From Legionella longbeachae (GTDB lineage Bacteria; Pseudomonadota; Gammaproteobacteria; Legionellales; Legionellaceae), in assembly GCF_004283175.1 (NCBI RefSeq), contig NZ_RXNW01000019.1, positions 1 to 64,000 of the forward strand: a stretch of 64,000 bases of DNA, in the 5' to 3' direction. Under the pieces are notes generated by a model. It did no database searches. It was not told the DNA's origin and saw only the letters and a list, made by a program, of their open reading frames with translations. Both the position numbers and the translations under genes were made by a program. Positions 63,160 to 64,000 of this stretch are shown here, in pieces (position 1 is the first letter of the stretch; each line of letters opens with the position of its first letter).

Positions 63160-64000
63160 ATGCATGAAATCATCTGCCCCCACTGCAAAAAGGCATTTAA
63201 AGTTGACGAAGCTGGGTATGCAGACATTTTGAAGCAGGTTCGTGATAAAGAATTTGATCAGCAATTGCATGAGCGACTCGAATTGGCTAAGAGGGAGAAA
63301 CTGGATGCAGTAGAACTTGCCAAGAGCAATATCAGAAATGATATGCAAAAGCTCGTTTCAGACAAGGATGCTGAAATAAAAGAATTAAAAGCAAAATTAG
63401 ATGCTGGTGACGTGGCACAGAAACTGGCCGTGACAGAAGCCCTGATAGCTATTGAGAAAGAACGTGATAAGCTTGCTAACGAACTGGAAAGGACGAAACT
63501 AGATAAAGAATCTGCCCTGAAACTAGCTCAGGAAAAGCTTGGTGCTAGTGAATCTGCGAAGAAACTTGCTGTTGCCGAGGCACTTAGCAAAGTTGAGAAA
63601 GAGCGGGATGAACTGAAAAACAGTCTTAAACAAGCAGAGCTAGAAAAGCAACTTTCTGAAAAATCTCTCAAAGACAAGTATGAAACACAGCTCAAAGATC
63701 GTGACGATACGATTGAACGATTACGAGACATGAAAGCTCGTCTTTCGACAAAGATGGTTGGCGAAACTTTAGAACAGCATTGCGAGACAGAGTTCAATCG
63801 GATTCGTGCAACTGCTTTTCCACATGCATACTTTGAAAAAGATAACGATGCAAGTTTTGGCAGCAAAGGTGACTTTATTTTTCGTGACTTAGACCATGCA
63901 GGCACTGAAATAGTTTCAATTATGTTTGAAATGAAGAATGAAATAGACACTACTGCAACTAAGAAAAAGAATGAAGATTTCTTAAAGGAGCTAGATAAAG
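63160..64000 (+). CDS. DUF2130 coiled-coil protein (3' end beyond window)
   Basis: The frame is open from ATG 63160, after GAGGAATT, to the window edge (280 codons seen). It opens with a zinc-finger-like Cys pair (IICPHCKKAFKV). A long charged coiled coil follows (about 25-195: LELAKREKLDAVELAKSN, LAVTEALIAIEKERDKLANE). Then comes TKMVGETLEQHCETEFNRIR and the beginning of the DUF2130 domain (FGSKGDFIFRDLD, SIMFEMKNEID), which has a PD-(D/E)xK nuclease-like look. The family is common in bacteria with no settled function. The 3' end is missing only because of the window edge. Confidence 0.85.
   Translation, partial: MHEIICPHCKKAFKVDEAGYADILKQVRDKEFDQQLHERLELAKREKLDAVELAKSNIRNDMQKLVSDKDAEIKELKAKLDAGDVAQKLAVTEALIAIEKERDKLANELERTKLDKESALKLAQEKLGASESAKKLAVAEALSKVEKERDELKNSLKQAELEKQLSEKSLKDKYETQLKDRDDTIERLRDMKARLSTKMVGETLEQHCETEFNRIRATAFPHAYFEKDNDASFGSKGDFIFRDLDHAGTEIVSIMFEMKNEIDTTATKKKNEDFLKELDK

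Noticed and set aside
1-64000. tRNA, rRNA, riboswitch or prophage attachment sites.
   Set aside because: No cloverleaf, ribosomal RNA stretch or conserved riboswitch core was found by eye. A scan with tRNAscan-SE and Rfam would be needed to exclude them fully.

Overview
The window is AT-rich chromosomal DNA of a gamma-proteobacterium, most probably Legionella or a close relative. This is inferred from base composition, from Legionella-type housekeeping genes (a short PEP carboxylase, PurU, Hsp20) and from several unrelated proteins that look like Dot/Icm effector candidates, with acidic or serine-rich C-termini. The species is not determined. Gene density is normal, but decay is heavy: I count about eleven broken or remnant genes.

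0-6 kb is a decay zone. An IS701-like transposase end has landed in a polyketide synthase gene whose remains (KS end, carrier protein, thioesterase) carry two stops, a large internal deletion and a frameshift. An intact ABC-F ATPase overlaps its stop codon. A chimeric MFS/peptidase pseudogene, a frameshifted unknown gene, a candidate effector with two GH(S/T)xLI modules, and a LysR gene cut by an IS3 remnant follow. 6-9 kb holds a secreted HAD-like protein, an unknown protein and an SDR oxidoreductase.

9.5-25.5 kb is the most striking part. It encodes a 3329-residue secreted protein (signal peptide, family-specific N-domain, FN3, 30 tandem InlB-B-like repeats each with a cysteine pair, then about 14 propeller-like repeats), a 476-residue mini-paralogue with the same N-domain and one repeat, and a secreted S53 (sedolisin) peptidase. 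An Asp/Asn hydroxylase gene and purU lie between them.

25.6-37 kb holds a divergent pair of unknown proteins (one with a GFSRG nucleophile-elbow motif), MarC, glutamate decarboxylase plus an APC permease with an uncatalogued small ORF between them, and a nitric-oxide detoxification set: NsrR, truncated haemoglobin and a flavin/iron-sulfur reductase, with a near-perfect NsrR operator. A P450 remnant and ppc follow.

40-46.6 kb is an island of candidate effectors: a compositionally chimeric 575-residue protein, a kinase-like protein, a protein with an HxHxx motif, a histidine phosphatase and a glycine-rich membrane hairpin protein. 46.7-57.2 kb is a metal/stress block: P1B-type ATPase, RclA/MerA-like oxidoreductase, Hsp20, MgtC/DUF4010 protein, DUF302 remnant, Znu-type ABC genes, a truncated PEBP gene and a Mut7-C gene with one in-frame stop. 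57.4-60.2 kb encodes an acyl carrier protein - fatty acyl-AMP ligase - PlsC acyltransferase split only at a run of seven A's that fits a -1 slippery site. The window ends with a Bcr/CflA exporter flanked by long inverted repeats and the start of a DUF2130 coiled-coil protein.
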